DNA of 64,000 bases from positions 62,001-126,000 of the forward strand of contig JALWRI010000005.1 of NCBI GenBank assembly GCA_026994225.1, read 5' to 3'. Positions 35,411 to 45,241 of this stretch are shown one piece after another. Position 1 is the first letter of the stretch; each line of letters opens with the position of its first letter. A program made the position numbers and the translations under genes. Below the pieces are notes generated by a model that was given only the letters and a program-made list of their open reading frames with translations, was not told the origin of the DNA and made no database searches. This stretch comes from Gammaproteobacteria bacterium. GTDB taxonomy: Bacteria > Pseudomonadota > Gammaproteobacteria > GRL18.

Positions 35411-37979
35411 GAAGATTACCTAATACCACTAAAATGGCTTCCATATCATACGCTTTTGCTAATTCATGTAAATGGTTTGCTAGATGCATTTCTTGTTCCC
35501 CTAATGAGGTCATTTTTTGTAATAATTCATCTAATTCAGAAATCAAACAAAATTCTGCTGCTTCTTGTAACTGTTGTAATAATGTAGCAGGTATCCTTTT
35601 TACCTGCTGCCACGTCAGGGTATCATCTACTTGATTATTTTCAACTGTAACGACATCCTGCTGCTCAAATGTTATCGCTAATAATTTTTCCATACATTGA
35701 TATACTTCCTCTGTTTTAAATGGCTTTTTAATTAACGCATCACAACCTGCTTCACAAAAGCATTTTGTATCTTCATCAAATACTGAAGCAGACACCATAA
35801 CAATTTTTATCTTATCTTGATAATCTAGTTTTATCTTTTTAACCGCTTCTACTCCATCCATTTTAGGCATTCTATAATCCATAAAAATAATATCAGGTTG
35901 ATAACTTTTCGTTGCTACTATGGCTTTTTCTCCATCTTCTGCTTCTATGGTTTCAATGCCTATATCATTTAATAAATGCACTAATATACGCCTATTTACT
36001 GTTATATCATCGGCAATCAATGCCTGAATATGTTGCCCCTGAGGAAGATGGTACACAGTATTTTCATTTTGACAAGAGAGACTTTCTTGTTCGCTGATTT
36101 TAATTAACGGAATTTGAAAGAAAAAATGTGTTCCTTCATCGACATCTGATTCTAAGGCTAATTCTCCTCCCATCAATTCCACATATTTTTTGGAAATCGC
36201 TAAACCTAGCCCTGTCCCTCCTTTTTTTATTCCTTCTTCATCTTGATGAAAAGCATCAAAAATGGATGTTTGTGCCGAGCGTTTTATCCCTTTTCCCGTA
36301 TCAATAATATCAAATAAAAAATGATTATCCCGTTGTTCTGTTATCTGTAAAAGAATATATCCTTGATCCGTAAATTTTACTGCATTGCCTAATAAATTAA
36401 TCAATACCTGGCGTAGTTTATTTTCATCTCCTGTTACAATCAAGGTATATCTATGATCAATACCCTTGACTTGCCATTGTAAATCTTTTTCTTGGCAACG
36501 TAACGCAAACATGCGGGAAATATCATTAATTAATGCCGTCAGATCAAAATCTATATTATTTAATTCCATTCTTCCTGCTTCTATTTTGGAAATATCTAAT
36601 ATATCATTAATCAATTCTAGTAAATGTAAGCCACTGCGTTCAATAGTAGTAATACATTCTTTCTGATCTTGATTTAATTCCCGATCCTTTTTCAGGATTT
36701 GTGCATACCCTAAAATAGCATTCATAGGAGTACGTATTTCATGGCTCATATTAGCTAAAAAAATAGATTTAGATTTATTCGCATTTTCTGCTTCTTGTTT
36801 TGCTTCTAATAAGGCAATTTCTGCATTTTTTCTTTCATTAATTTCATCTAATAATTGTTTATTCAAATATTGTAACTCATCGCCTTTATTTTCTAATTCT
36901 TGATAAACATATTCCAGGCGATCCATCATGCTATTAAAATTTAATCCCATATAAGTAATTTCATCATTACGATGTAAATGCCAATCTTTCAAACGCCATT
37001 TTAAATCTCCTGATGCCACTTTCCTTAATGCATAAATTAATTGATTAACACGATTAAATATGCGTATTTTCATAAAAAATAACAATAAAATAGAGACTAC
37101 TACACTACCAATAAAGGGTAGTACATTACTCATAATGAGCTGTTGTCTTTGTTGTACAAACAAACTACTATCTATCGCTACGGCAAGTTTGGCAATGATC
37201 TTATCTAACGGATCGTATAGATCAATGGTATCTACAAAATAACTATCACTACCATAAGAAAAAGAGTGATCCAATAATTCATAGACTTTATCTTTATCTT
37301 CTAAACTACTTAAAATAATATGTTTATTTTGGTCATATAATACCACTTCCCCTCCTGATATAGCTGCCATCTTGGTGACTAAATCCGGCTCAGTATTAAT
37401 CAGTTTTAACATCATGATATGCCCGGCAATATCTCCCGAATCATAATCTAGCTGTAATACAGTACGAAAACAAATATAATTAATATCAGGATGTTGTTGA
37501 TAATAATCTGGATATTTATTTGCAAAAATATTGCCTGGTACAGAAAATAAACCATAATCAATATCCATATTATGTAGCAATGTCTGATAAACACTGTTAT
37601 CATCGTGTACGGTCAGGAATTGATTTGATGCAACTACCCCTTCTTCATCAAAAAATAGTATTAAATCAATATCTTGAGTTGCTGCTATACGTTGAAAAAT
37701 AATATTGATAGCACGTTGATTATCATAATTTAACAGCTCTATCAATTTTTGTTTTTGTTCTGTAATGGTAAAGAGTAAATCTTTAAATTTATCTAATTCA
37801 TTCAGTAATACAGCATTAACAATCGTAGATTTATTTTGTAAATCTTCTTTTACTTTTTGTGTAGCACTTTCGTTCCACTGCATAGTGGCATACATGCCAT
37901 TAGCTATAACATAAATAATTAATAATAAAAACATAAAGGTAATTTTATTAATTAATGGGGAGGTGGCTTCTTTTTGCAC
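35397..37979 (-). CDS. Membrane hybrid histidine kinase (sensor-HAMP-HK-REC)
   Basis: This 860-residue protein has a transmembrane segment near residues 12-30, a periplasmic sensor region of about 240 residues (PAS/Cache-like in size), and a second transmembrane segment near 283-303. A HAMP linker and coiled coil follow (about 305-400). HisKA has MSHEIRTPMNAILGY (His near 411), HATPase_c has NLLGNAVKFT, DTGKGIK and GGTGLGLAIS (about 510-620), and a receiver (about 645-765) has FMDYRMPKMDG with the phospho-Asp near 698. A tail of about 95 residues ends the protein. It follows the rhodanese gene by 6 bases. The rhodanese may be functionally linked, for example to sulfur or redox sensing; that is inference. 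Confidence 0.93.
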   Translation of the reverse strand: MQKEATSPLINKITFMFLLLIIYVIANGMYATMQWNESATQKVKEDLQNKSTIVNAVLLNELDKFKDLLFTITEQKQKLIELLNYDNQRAINIIFQRIAATQDIDLILFFDEEGVVASNQFLTVHDDNSVYQTLLHNMDIDYGLFSVPGNIFANKYPDYYQQHPDINYICFRTVLQLDYDSGDIAGHIMMLKLINTEPDLVTKMAAISGGEVVLYDQNKHIILSSLEDKDKVYELLDHSFSYGSDSYFVDTIDLYDPLDKIIAKLAVAIDSSLFVQQRQQLIMSNVLPFIGSVVVSILLLFFMKIRIFNRVNQLIYALRKVASGDLKWRLKDWHLHRNDEITYMGLNFNSMMDRLEYVYQELENKGDELQYLNKQLLDEINERKNAEIALLEAKQEAENANKSKSIFLANMSHEIRTPMNAILGYAQILKKDRELNQDQKECITTIERSGLHLLELINDILDISKIEAGRMELNNIDFDLTALINDISRMFALRCQEKDLQWQVKGIDHRYTLIVTGDENKLRQVLINLLGNAVKFTDQGYILLQITEQRDNHFLFDIIDTGKGIKRSAQTSIFDAFHQDEEGIKKGGTGLGLAISKKYVELMGGELALESDVDEGTHFFFQIPLIKISEQESLSCQNENTVYHLPQGQHIQALIADDITVNRRILVHLLNDIGIETIEAEDGEKAIVATKSYQPDIIFMDYRMPKMDGVEAVKKIKLDYQDKIKIVMVSASVFDEDTKCFCEAGCDALIKKPFKTEEVYQCMEKLLAITFEQQDVVTVENNQVDDTLTWQQVKRIPATLLQQLQEAAEFCLISELDELLQKMTSLGEQEMHLANHLHELAKAYDMEAILVVLGNLHGTE

Positions 37980-37985
37980 TACATA

Positions 37986-38780
37986 TCACTCTACTGTTAC
38001 AGTAGGATAGCTTTCTTTTGTCCAACGTACAATTCCCCCTTTTAAGATACCTAATATCTGATACCCTTTAGAAATTAAAAATCGTGCTGCATTAGGGGAT
38101 TGTTTCATATAGCCATCGACAATTATAATCGGTTTATCTTTATCCAAAGTAATACACTTTTCATTTAATTCCACTAATGGAATAAAAATAGAATTTTTTA
38201 ATGCAACGTTTGCCCCTTGCCAAAATAAAGGTCGTACATCTAAAATAGTCGGGTCAAGGGTTGTCCGTAATTTCACTACTTTTTTAGGGCTTAAACGATG
38301 AATTTTTAGACTTGCCATTTTTTTATTAATGGTCATAGGATACAAAAAGCTATGCCATTCAGGAATACCTCCTTTAAACCAATAAACATTTTTATATCCT
38401 AAACGTATCGCTTTAAGAGATGCTCGTTTGCTATATGAGCAATGTACACCCATACAATAAAAAATTAAGGGAATTGTTTTATCTTCTGGAAGATGATGAT
38501 CCAAATTTGTAGATTCATTGATACGGCTGGTTGGTATATTTATTGAACCTGGAATATGCTGAATATCATATTCAATTTCACTCAAGGTATGTACTAATAT
38601 TACCTTTTCATTTTCTTGCATCATATACCGCACTTCTGGTGCAGTAATTACTGTAATATTAGTATCTAAGACAGCTTGTTTATTTATCTCTGCAAAAGCA
38701 CTATTGACAATAAACCATAACCCCCAAAAATAAGATAGCCAGAGTATGTATTTATTCTGCTGAAAAATAAATATCCCCAT
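37986..38780 (-). CDS. Exported two-domain rhodanese-like protein
   Basis: Rhodaneses move sulfane sulfur through a persulfide on an active Cys. Starting at the ATG at 38780 (MGIFIFQQNK) gives a good signal peptide ending near NSAFA. A longer frame opens at 38813 but only extends the overlap with the upstream gene. Domain 1 has HIPGSINIP and the loop FYCMGVHCSYS, with Cys at the active position. Domain 2 has LDVRPLFWQG, but the matching loop is IIVDGYMKQS with Asp, so it is probably catalytically dead and structural. The protein is likely periplasmic. It sits between a DUF3047 gene and a membrane hybrid kinase, probably in one transcript. Confidence 0.85.
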   Translation of the reverse strand: MGIFIFQQNKYILWLSYFWGLWFIVNSAFAEINKQAVLDTNITVITAPEVRYMMQENEKVILVHTLSEIEYDIQHIPGSINIPTSRINESTNLDHHLPEDKTIPLIFYCMGVHCSYSKRASLKAIRLGYKNVYWFKGGIPEWHSFLYPMTINKKMASLKIHRLSPKKVVKLRTTLDPTILDVRPLFWQGANVALKNSIFIPLVELNEKCITLDKDKPIIIVDGYMKQSPNAARFLISKGYQILGILKGGIVRWTKESYPTVTVE

Positions 38781-39450
38781 AGTATGCTCCCGATGACGTT
38801 TTTGTATTATCACTATCTGACATTATAGCTATAATGTTAATATATCGTACCTCTTCACTAAAAACAGTTAAAAAATCTTTCCGTACATTACGTTTTTCTG
38901 ATTGCCATTGTCCTAAGCCCTCTTTTCCTGACTGTACTGCTATCATCTGTGCCTTGTCAGTAAAAGGGTTAGACCAATGAGTATTTACCTTCGCCGAATT
39001 TGACCAAACATAATTGATGGTACGACTTTTCCAAAAACGAAATTTTTCATAAATCCCTACGTATACACGAGCAGGAAAATCATCCCCTTGTTTAGTCCGT
39101 TCATTATTTCCTGTAAGTAATTTATCCACTTTCCATGACCAATGCAAAATAGGGGTTTTATATAAATCAATCTCTTTATTTATAACTAAACCCGATGCAC
39201 TTTTTTGACTTTTAGCTTGTAAAACAGTACGTGCAGGATTTTTTAATTCTATTTTTTTATAGCCGGTCCATCCTTCAAAGGATTTAACTTGCCAATGAGA
39301 GGTATCTGCATTTGATAACAGTATAATTTTCTGTACTGCTTTTTTACTATTTTCTGCTAGAGATACTGACGATAACACCATAAATAAACTTATAATAACT
39401 ATAGATAATATGTTTTGTTTTTTTACCTTCATCAATTTTTCCGTTATCAC
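38752..39450 (-). CDS. DUF3047 family exported protein
   Basis: This 232-residue protein has an N-terminal signal peptide ending near SVSLA. The body matches what I know of DUF3047: HWSWKVDK, then GDDFPARVYVGI and a late region with two acidic strands ending YGDIYF. The family function is unknown. The gene starts 5 bases after trpC ends and overlaps the rhodanese gene, so it bridges the trp genes and the sensory genes. The true start could be the internal ATG at MKVKKQ, six codons in. Confidence 0.83.
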   Translation of the reverse strand: MITEKLMKVKKQNILSIVIISLFMVLSSVSLAENSKKAVQKIILLSNADTSHWQVKSFEGWTGYKKIELKNPARTVLQAKSQKSASGLVINKEIDLYKTPILHWSWKVDKLLTGNNERTKQGDDFPARVYVGIYEKFRFWKSRTINYVWSNSAKVNTHWSNPFTDKAQMIAVQSGKEGLGQWQSEKRNVRKDFLTVFSEEVRYINIIAIMSDSDNTKTSSGAYYGDIYFSAE

Positions 39451-39455
39451 CCAAA

Positions 39456-40253
39456 TTAAAAAAATAATGCTTTTAATGCTTCACCGGGTTCTTTTGCACG
39501 CATAAAAGCTTCACCGACCAAAAAACTATTTACACCATAACGCTGCATTAAAGCAACATCTTCTTTTGTATGAATGGCACTTTCTGTAACAACAATCCTG
39601 TTATCAGGTACTTTATCCAACAATTGCAAGGTATTTTCTAAACGGGTTTCGAAAGTACGTAAATTACGGTTATTAATTCCAAGTAATCCACTCGGTAATT
39701 GTAAAGCACGTTCTAATTCTTCTTCATTGTGTACTTCAATTAATACATCAAGTTCTAAATGTTCCGCCAACCCAACAAATTCCATTAATTGTGCATCACC
39801 TAAAGCCGCCACAATCAATAAAATACAATCTGCTTGCATGGCTCTTGCTTCATAAATTTGATAAGCATCAACAATAAAATCTTTACGTAATAGTGGTAAT
39901 TGACACGCTTTTTGGACATCTTGCAAATAGTTATCATGCCCTTGAAAAAAGGCTTCATCCGTCAATACGGATATACAGCTAGCTCCTGCATCTTGATATG
40001 CTTTGGCAATCCTTACAGGATCAAAATCTTCCCGTATTAGCCCTTTACTTGGAGAGGCTTTTTTAATTTCTGCAATAACCGCCGGACGTTGTGCGGCTAA
40101 ATGTGTTTCTATTGCCTGCACAAACCCCCTTGGAGCAGGTAATTGCTCTATGCTTGCTGCCACATCTCGTAACGCTCGTTGTTGACTACGCTGAATGACT
40201 TCTTGTACCTTGTGTTGTAGTATCTTACGTAAAATATCCGGTGTGTTCTGCAT
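39456..40253 (-). CDS. trpC: Indole-3-glycerol phosphate synthase
   Basis: It converts carboxyphenylamino-deoxyribulose phosphate to indole-glycerol phosphate. The 265-residue length is normal for the single-function enzyme. The TIM-barrel marks are visible: AEIKKASPSKG (catalytic Lys), LLRKDFIVD, LIEVHNEEEL, GINNRNLRTF and the phosphate loop VTESAIHTKED. It lies 16 bases after trpD. The following gene, DUF3047, starts 5 bases after its stop. Confidence 0.97.
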   Translation of the reverse strand: MQNTPDILRKILQHKVQEVIQRSQQRALRDVAASIEQLPAPRGFVQAIETHLAAQRPAVIAEIKKASPSKGLIREDFDPVRIAKAYQDAGASCISVLTDEAFFQGHDNYLQDVQKACQLPLLRKDFIVDAYQIYEARAMQADCILLIVAALGDAQLMEFVGLAEHLELDVLIEVHNEEELERALQLPSGLLGINNRNLRTFETRLENTLQLLDKVPDNRIVVTESAIHTKEDVALMQRYGVNSFLVGEAFMRAKEPGEALKALFF

Positions 40254-40269
40254 TATTTATCCTGATATA

Positions 40270-41310
40270 TCAAGTTATTGGGGTTGAATTGCTACGCATT
40301 TTTTGCGTTACGCTGATCAAACTATCAAGTTTATCTTTTGCTTTCCCATTAGCTAATACACGTTGTGCCATATCTACCCCTTCTTGTAAATCACTGGCAC
40401 AACCTGCAACATAAATCGCAGCCCCAGCATTTAATAAGACAATATCTTTTGCTGTCCCAGTTTGATTATTGAAAACTTGCTCTACCATTGCCAAAGATTC
40501 TTGCGTGTTAGTTACCGTAATCGTGTCTATTTCTGCAGGTTGCAAACCAAATTGCTCTGGGGTTAAGGTATATTCAGTAATTTCCCCCTGTTTTAATTCT
40601 GCTACATACGTTTCACCGCTAATACTGATCTCATCCATACCATTTTTTGCATGTACGACCATTACTTGCTCACTCCCTAAATTTTTTAATACTTGAGCAA
40701 GTGGTAATAACCATTTTTTATCAAAAACCCCCAATAATTGCCGACGTGTTCCAGCCGGATTAGTTAAAGGCCCTAATAAATTAAAAATAGTCCGAATTGC
40801 CATTTCTTTACGAGCAGCAACAGCATGTTTCATTGCTTTATGATGTAAAGGGGCAAACATAAAACCTACCCCAATGTTTTCTACACATTCAGCCACTTGT
40901 TCTGCACTAAGATGTAAATTTACTCCTGCAGTTTCCAATAAATCTGCACTTCCAGAACGACTACTGACAGAACGATTACCATGTTTTGCTACAGATGCTC
41001 CAGCGGCAGCAACAACAAAACAACAACAGGTTGAAATATTAAAGGTACTCAAATCATCCCCCCCTGTTCCGACTATATCAACTAAATGATCCGTAGCAAT
41101 ATGCACAGGGCTGGCCAAATCTCTCATTACACTTGCCGCAGCAGTAATTTCATCTACACTTTCCCCTTTCATACGCAATGCTACTAATAATCCTGCAATT
41201 TGTGCATCCGTAGCTTTACCCTGCATAATACACTGCATCACATGCTGCATTTCAGAAAGATTCAAGTTAACACCATTTACCACCGTTTGTATTGCAGTTT
41301 GCATATCCAT
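40270..41310 (-). CDS. trpD: Anthranilate phosphoribosyltransferase
   Basis: It transfers phosphoribose from PRPP to anthranilate. The 346-residue length is normal. PRPP-site motifs are present: DIVGTGGDDLSTFNIST, KHGNRSVSSRSGSADLLE, and FNLLGPLTNPAG. It is not fused to TrpG. It lies 4 bases after trpG in the trpE-G-D-C order common in gammaproteobacteria and betaproteobacteria. Confidence 0.97.
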   Translation of the reverse strand: MDMQTAIQTVVNGVNLNLSEMQHVMQCIMQGKATDAQIAGLLVALRMKGESVDEITAAASVMRDLASPVHIATDHLVDIVGTGGDDLSTFNISTCCCFVVAAAGASVAKHGNRSVSSRSGSADLLETAGVNLHLSAEQVAECVENIGVGFMFAPLHHKAMKHAVAARKEMAIRTIFNLLGPLTNPAGTRRQLLGVFDKKWLLPLAQVLKNLGSEQVMVVHAKNGMDEISISGETYVAELKQGEITEYTLTPEQFGLQPAEIDTITVTNTQESLAMVEQVFNNQTGTAKDIVLLNAGAAIYVAGCASDLQEGVDMAQRVLANGKAKDKLDSLISVTQKMRSNSTPIT

Positions 41311-41314
41311 CTGC

Positions 41315-41902
41315 TTATTTCACCTCATAATTTAAAAAATTTTGCAATAATTGGTGACCATATTCTGACAAAATGGATTCAGGATGAAATTGCACACCTT
41401 CTATTGCCAGAGTTTTATGCCGTAATCCCATGATTTCATCCACTTCACCGGTTTTTGTTTCTGTCCATGCTGTGATCTCTAAACAATTAGGTAAACTCTC
41501 TTTTTCTACCACTAAGGAATGATAGCGAGTTGCTTCAAAAGGACAGAGTAAACCTTTAAAAACACCTTGTTGCTGATGGTACATTAAAGATGTTTTCCCA
41601 TGCATAATTTTTTTTGCATGGATAATTTTACCACCAAAGACTTGACCAATACTTTGATGCCCCAGGCATACACCCAAAATAGGCAATTTTCCAGCAAAAT
41701 ACTGCACTGCTGCCATTGAAATACCCGCTTCATTCGGTGTACAAGGACCTGGAGAAATAACTAAATGCGAAGGGTTTTGTTGTGCTATCGCTTCTAGTGT
41801 AATTTTATCATTACGATATACCTGTACTTCTGCCCCAATTTCACCTAAATACTGCACCAGGTTATAAGTGAAAGAATCATAATTATCTATCATAATTAAC
41901 AT
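41315..41902 (-). CDS. trpG: Anthranilate synthase glutamine amidotransferase subunit
   Basis: It supplies ammonia from glutamine to TrpE. The 195 residues start [20 protein letters not shown]. The class-I triad is visible: Cys in [11 protein letters not shown], and His-Glu in QFHPESIL. In many gammaproteobacteria the same protein (TrpG/PabA) also serves folate synthesis. It lies 7 bases after trpE. Confidence 0.97.
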   Translation of the reverse strand: MLIMIDNYDSFTYNLVQYLGEIGAEVQVYRNDKITLEAIAQQNPSHLVISPGPCTPNEAGISMAAVQYFAGKLPILGVCLGHQSIGQVFGGKIIHAKKIMHGKTSLMYHQQQGVFKGLLCPFEATRYHSLVVEKESLPNCLEITAWTETKTGEVDEIMGLRHKTLAIEGVQFHPESILSEYGHQLLQNFLNYEVK

Positions 41903-41909
41903 GATTGCT

Positions 41910-43481
41910 CTACTCCTTTTCCTGCTTGCTGTTTACTTTTTCATCTACTGTATTGGTATCCAAACCTGCTTCAACTAATGCTACTGCTTTAAAAATAGCT
42001 CGCCCCTTATTTAATGTTTCTTGCCATTCATTCAAAGGTATAGAATCTGCCACAATACCTGCACCTGCTTGAATATGTAGTTGCCCTTCTTTGATCACCG
42101 CTGTACGAATAGCAATCGCTGTATCCATATTTCCCTGCCAAGATAAATAACCCACTGCTCCAGAATAAATTCCTCGTTTAACAGGTTCAAGTTCATCAAT
42201 GATTTCCATTGCCCGTACTTTTGGCGCACCACTGACAGTTCCGGCTGGAAACGTAGCACGTAACGCATCGAGAGCACTCATATTCTCTAATAAATGACCT
42301 TCGACATTTGATACGATATGCATAACATGTGAATAGCGTTCAATACACATTTTTTCGGTTAATTTAACACTCCCTATATTAGCTACCCTGCCCACATCAT
42401 TACGCCCTAAATCAATTAACATTAAATGTTCTGCTAGTTCTTTAGGATCTGCCAATAAATCTGCTTCTAAAGCAATATCTTGCGCTTCAGTTTCACCTCT
42501 GGGACGAGTGCCTGCAATCGGTCTTACTGTTACTTTTCCATTTTCTACTCGTGTTAAAATCTCAGGGGAAGAACCGACAATATGAAAATCACCTAAATCC
42601 AGGTAGAACATATAGGGTGATGGATTTAAACAACGTAAGGCACGGTATAGATCCAAGGCAGAAGATTGAAAAGGAATAGATAAACGCTGTGACAAGACAA
42701 CCTGCATAGCATCCCCTTCCACAATATATCGTTTTACACGCTGCACTGCCTCTTCAAACCCCTGTTGTGTAAATCCTGAAATAAAATCCTCTTCTGCAAC
42801 TATTTTATTTTCTACCTTTTGTACTGTGGTGTGATAGGACACAGGCGTAGTCTGTAACTGTGTGACCCACCATGTTAACTGTTCTTGTGCCGTATCCCAT
42901 GCTTGTTTAGCATTATCATAACGGTCTACATCAATATGTATAATTAAATATAACTTTCCCTTTAGGTTATCAAAAACCACTACTTCATCTGATAACATTA
43001 ATACTATATCTGGTGTATTTAGTGGATCAGGCTTTTTCTTTGATAACACCGAAGGCTCAATATAAGCAATCGTTTCATAACCAAAATATCCTACCAAGCC
43101 ACCAGAAAAACGAGGTAATTGGGATAATTCAGGGGTTTTAAATTGTGTTTGATAATCAGCTATCCAGGTTAAGGGATCATCCGTTTCCACGCTTTCTAGT
43201 AAATCATTCTTTGCATTAAAACGGGAAATACTTGTATTCCTTACTTCAATACGTTCTTTACAGGGTAACCCTATAATGGAATAACGCCCCCATTTTTCTC
43301 CCCCATGTACGGATTCAAATAAGTAAGAATAGGGGTTATTAACTAATTTACGGTAGGCACTCAGTGGCGTATCATAATCGGCCAAGACTTTACGCACTAC
43401 AGGAATACGATTAAAACCTTGTTCCAAGAGAGTAGAAAAGGTAGAAAAGGACAGGCTTTCTTGTTGTAATAAGTCAATCAT
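41910..43481 (-). CDS. trpE: Anthranilate synthase component I
   Basis: It makes anthranilate from chorismate with TrpG. The 523-residue protein has the tryptophan feedback site near the N-terminus (LFES followed 10 residues later by S in GRYSIIG). It has the full chorismate-binding core: [33 protein letters not shown] and [10 protein letters not shown]. The ATG follows an AAAGG site. It is preceded by a 142-base gap holding a possible leader peptide gene. Confidence 0.97.
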   Translation of the reverse strand: MIDLLQQESLSFSTFSTLLEQGFNRIPVVRKVLADYDTPLSAYRKLVNNPYSYLFESVHGGEKWGRYSIIGLPCKERIEVRNTSISRFNAKNDLLESVETDDPLTWIADYQTQFKTPELSQLPRFSGGLVGYFGYETIAYIEPSVLSKKKPDPLNTPDIVLMLSDEVVVFDNLKGKLYLIIHIDVDRYDNAKQAWDTAQEQLTWWVTQLQTTPVSYHTTVQKVENKIVAEEDFISGFTQQGFEEAVQRVKRYIVEGDAMQVVLSQRLSIPFQSSALDLYRALRCLNPSPYMFYLDLGDFHIVGSSPEILTRVENGKVTVRPIAGTRPRGETEAQDIALEADLLADPKELAEHLMLIDLGRNDVGRVANIGSVKLTEKMCIERYSHVMHIVSNVEGHLLENMSALDALRATFPAGTVSGAPKVRAMEIIDELEPVKRGIYSGAVGYLSWQGNMDTAIAIRTAVIKEGQLHIQAGAGIVADSIPLNEWQETLNKGRAIFKAVALVEAGLDTNTVDEKVNSKQEKE

Positions 43482-43623
43482 GGTCTATTACCTTTATTAA
43501 GCATCGAAAAGAATAAAAATATTGCGATAGATTGCATACGTTAGCAGCTATGCTTCACCATCGTTGCACTAATATCTCTCGCTGTTTTACAGGTAATAAA
43601 TCAATCATATTATCCTCTAACTA
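43482..43623 (-). promoter_or_regulatory. Possible trpE leader/attenuator region
   Basis: The gap between gph and trpE holds a 17-codon ORF (43608-43555). After it, the transcript can form a small GCATA/TATGC hairpin. An upstream AAGCAT could instead pair with ATGCTT further down, just ahead of the trpE ribosome site. The stems are short and no strong U-run terminator is seen, so attenuation is a hypothesis. Confidence 0.3.
43555..43608 (-). CDS. Candidate 17-residue leader peptide ending in Trp
   Basis: ATG 43608 has AGAGGA just upstream. The frame reads MIDLLPVKQREILVQRW and stops at TGA. The only Trp codon is the last sense codon, directly before the stop, which invites comparison with ribosome-stalling leaders. 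Its first five residues equal those of TrpE (MIDLL), so it may instead be a remnant of a duplicated trpE start. Classic trp leaders have two or more Trp codons. Confidence 0.35.
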   Translation of the reverse strand: MIDLLPVKQREILVQRW

Positions 43624-44292
43624 TTATAATATTTGTGATAACTCTGCCATGCTATCAATCACTTTATCTGGTTCGGCTAGACGAATATCTACACCGTGAT
43701 TATAACCATAACTCATACAAATTATTTGAAATCCAGCCGCCCGTGCTGCTTTCACATCACTAATAGAATCGCCTATCATTAACGCATTCTCTGGTGCAAT
43801 TGTCAATGCTTTTGCAGCGTGTAATAATGGTAATGGATCGGGCTTTTTCTTCGCCAAGGTATCACCACAAAGAATAATTTCAAAAAACGACTCAATACCT
43901 AATGTGCCCAGAATAGGCAAAGTAAACTGTTCTGCTTTATTGGTCACGCAACCGAGATGACAGGATTGACTTTGCAAATATTCCAGACCTTCTAGCACCC
44001 CCGGATAAAGGGTACTACGTTTACTACTGTTTTGTGTATACAAATCCAAAAACAGGGGATAGCCTTTCTCAAATAAAGCAGATTCTGGCTCACCATCTAA
44101 TTGACCAATTAAGGCTCGTTTCACAAGGCGTTCTACCCCATTACCGACCCAATGACGTACTTTTTCTTCACCATAGGCTGGCATACCTAGTGATTGCATC
44201 ATTTGATCAACACAATATGCCAAGTCAGGAACACTATCAACCAGTGTTCCATCTACATCGATCAAAACCATTTGTGGTTTACGTAATTGCAT
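43624..44292 (-). CDS. gph: Phosphoglycolate phosphatase (HAD family)
   Basis: It dephosphorylates 2-phosphoglycolate. The 222 residues have HAD motif I DVDGTLVDSVPDL, motif II VTNKAE, the Lys of motif III within KKKPDPLPLL, and motif IV MIGDSISDVKAA. The cap domain is of Gph size. It sits between rpe and trpE, as in many gammaproteobacteria. Confidence 0.94.
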   Translation of the reverse strand: MQLRKPQMVLIDVDGTLVDSVPDLAYCVDQMMQSLGMPAYGEEKVRHWVGNGVERLVKRALIGQLDGEPESALFEKGYPLFLDLYTQNSSKRSTLYPGVLEGLEYLQSQSCHLGCVTNKAEQFTLPILGTLGIESFFEIILCGDTLAKKKPDPLPLLHAAKALTIAPENALMIGDSISDVKAARAAGFQIICMSYGYNHGVDIRLAEPDKVIDSMAELSQIL

Positions 44293-44306
44293 AATTATAT
44301 CTGGAA

Positions 44307-44981
44307 TTAATTGCCCACTTTTGCTATCTCACTACGCATTGCATTGATAGTTGCTTGATAATCATCCGTATTGAAAATAGCAGAACCTGCTACAAACATA
44401 TCGGCTCCAGCCGCCGAAATTTCTCCAATATTATCTATTTTAACCCCGCCATCAATTTCCAGGCGAATATCATAACCACTGTCATCAATAATTTTCCGTG
44501 CAGCACGCAATTTATCCAATGTTGCAGGAATAAATTTTTGTCCACCAAATCCTGGATTAACAGACATTAATAATACAATATCTACTTTATCTAAAACATA
44601 CGTCAAATAATCTAAAGGGGTAGCAGGATTAAAAACCAAACCTGATTTACATCCTGATTCTTTAATTAACTGTAACGTTCTATCAATATGTTCTGAGGCT
44701 TCAGGATGGAAAGTAATATAACTTGCCCCGGCTTTGACAAAATCAGGGATAATCCTATCAACTGGCTTTACCATTAAATGTACATCTATCGGTGCAGTAA
44801 TGCCATGCTTACGTAGTGCTTCACAAACTAAAGGACCTATCGTTAAATTTGGCACATAATGATTATCCATTACATCAAAATGAATAACGTCTGCCCCACT
44901 ATCAAGTACATTGACACATTCTTCTCCCAAACGTGCAAAATCAGCAGAGAGTATAGACGGGGCAATTAGTGCATCAGCCAT
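44307..44981 (-). CDS. rpe: Ribulose-phosphate 3-epimerase
   Basis: It interconverts ribulose-5-P and xylulose-5-P. The 224-residue TIM barrel shows [52 protein letters not shown] and EIDGGVK, covering the metal ligands and catalytic Asp residues. A strong AGAGGA site lies 8 bases before the ATG. It is the first gene of the rpe-gph-trp run. Confidence 0.97.
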   Translation of the reverse strand: MADALIAPSILSADFARLGEECVNVLDSGADVIHFDVMDNHYVPNLTIGPLVCEALRKHGITAPIDVHLMVKPVDRIIPDFVKAGASYITFHPEASEHIDRTLQLIKESGCKSGLVFNPATPLDYLTYVLDKVDIVLLMSVNPGFGGQKFIPATLDKLRAARKIIDDSGYDIRLEIDGGVKIDNIGEISAAGADMFVAGSAIFNTDDYQATINAMRSEIAKVGN

Positions 44982-45088
44982 AACAAGTTTCCTCTAAAAG
45001 TAATGATTCTATTCAAAAATTGAACAATAAAAGCTCGCATTGTAACAAAAAATAACAGTGAAGTTGACCCATTTTATAAAATTCCAAA

Positions 45089-45127
45089 AAAAAACACTGT
45101 TCCTTAAAATAAAGAACAGTGTTTTTT
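45089..45127 (-). terminator. Rho-independent terminator after hppA
   Basis: The arms cactgttc and gaacagtg extend with A and T tracts to 14 bases each (45089-45102 and 45114-45127) around an 11-base loop. On the minus strand the stem is followed by a T-run, so it terminates hppA about 145 bases after its stop. The A-tract on the other side means it could also work on the plus strand. Confidence 0.8.
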
Positions 45128-45210
45128 CTACCTGGTTAATCAAATCATCACAGAAGTTACGCAGATATTTCCTTTTTTCCTTGATGGAGCGGAAAAACCT
45201 TCTCTTGGCA

Positions 45211-45241
45211 ATATGTTAGCCTATTCATACACCTAACATAT
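45211..45241. repeat. 9-bp inverted repeat downstream of hppA
   Basis: The arms are atatgttag (45211-45219) and ctaacatat (45233-45241), perfectly complementary around 13 bases. It begins 30 bases after the hppA stop. acctaacat occurs again near 45250. No T-run follows, so it may be a 3'-end stabilising hairpin or a binding site. Confidence 0.5.

Noticed and set aside
34289-39450. Possibility that several adjacent sensor genes are a mobile phosphorelay island
   Set aside because: No transposase, integrase, tRNA target or base-composition change is visible, and the genes are packed into the trp run.
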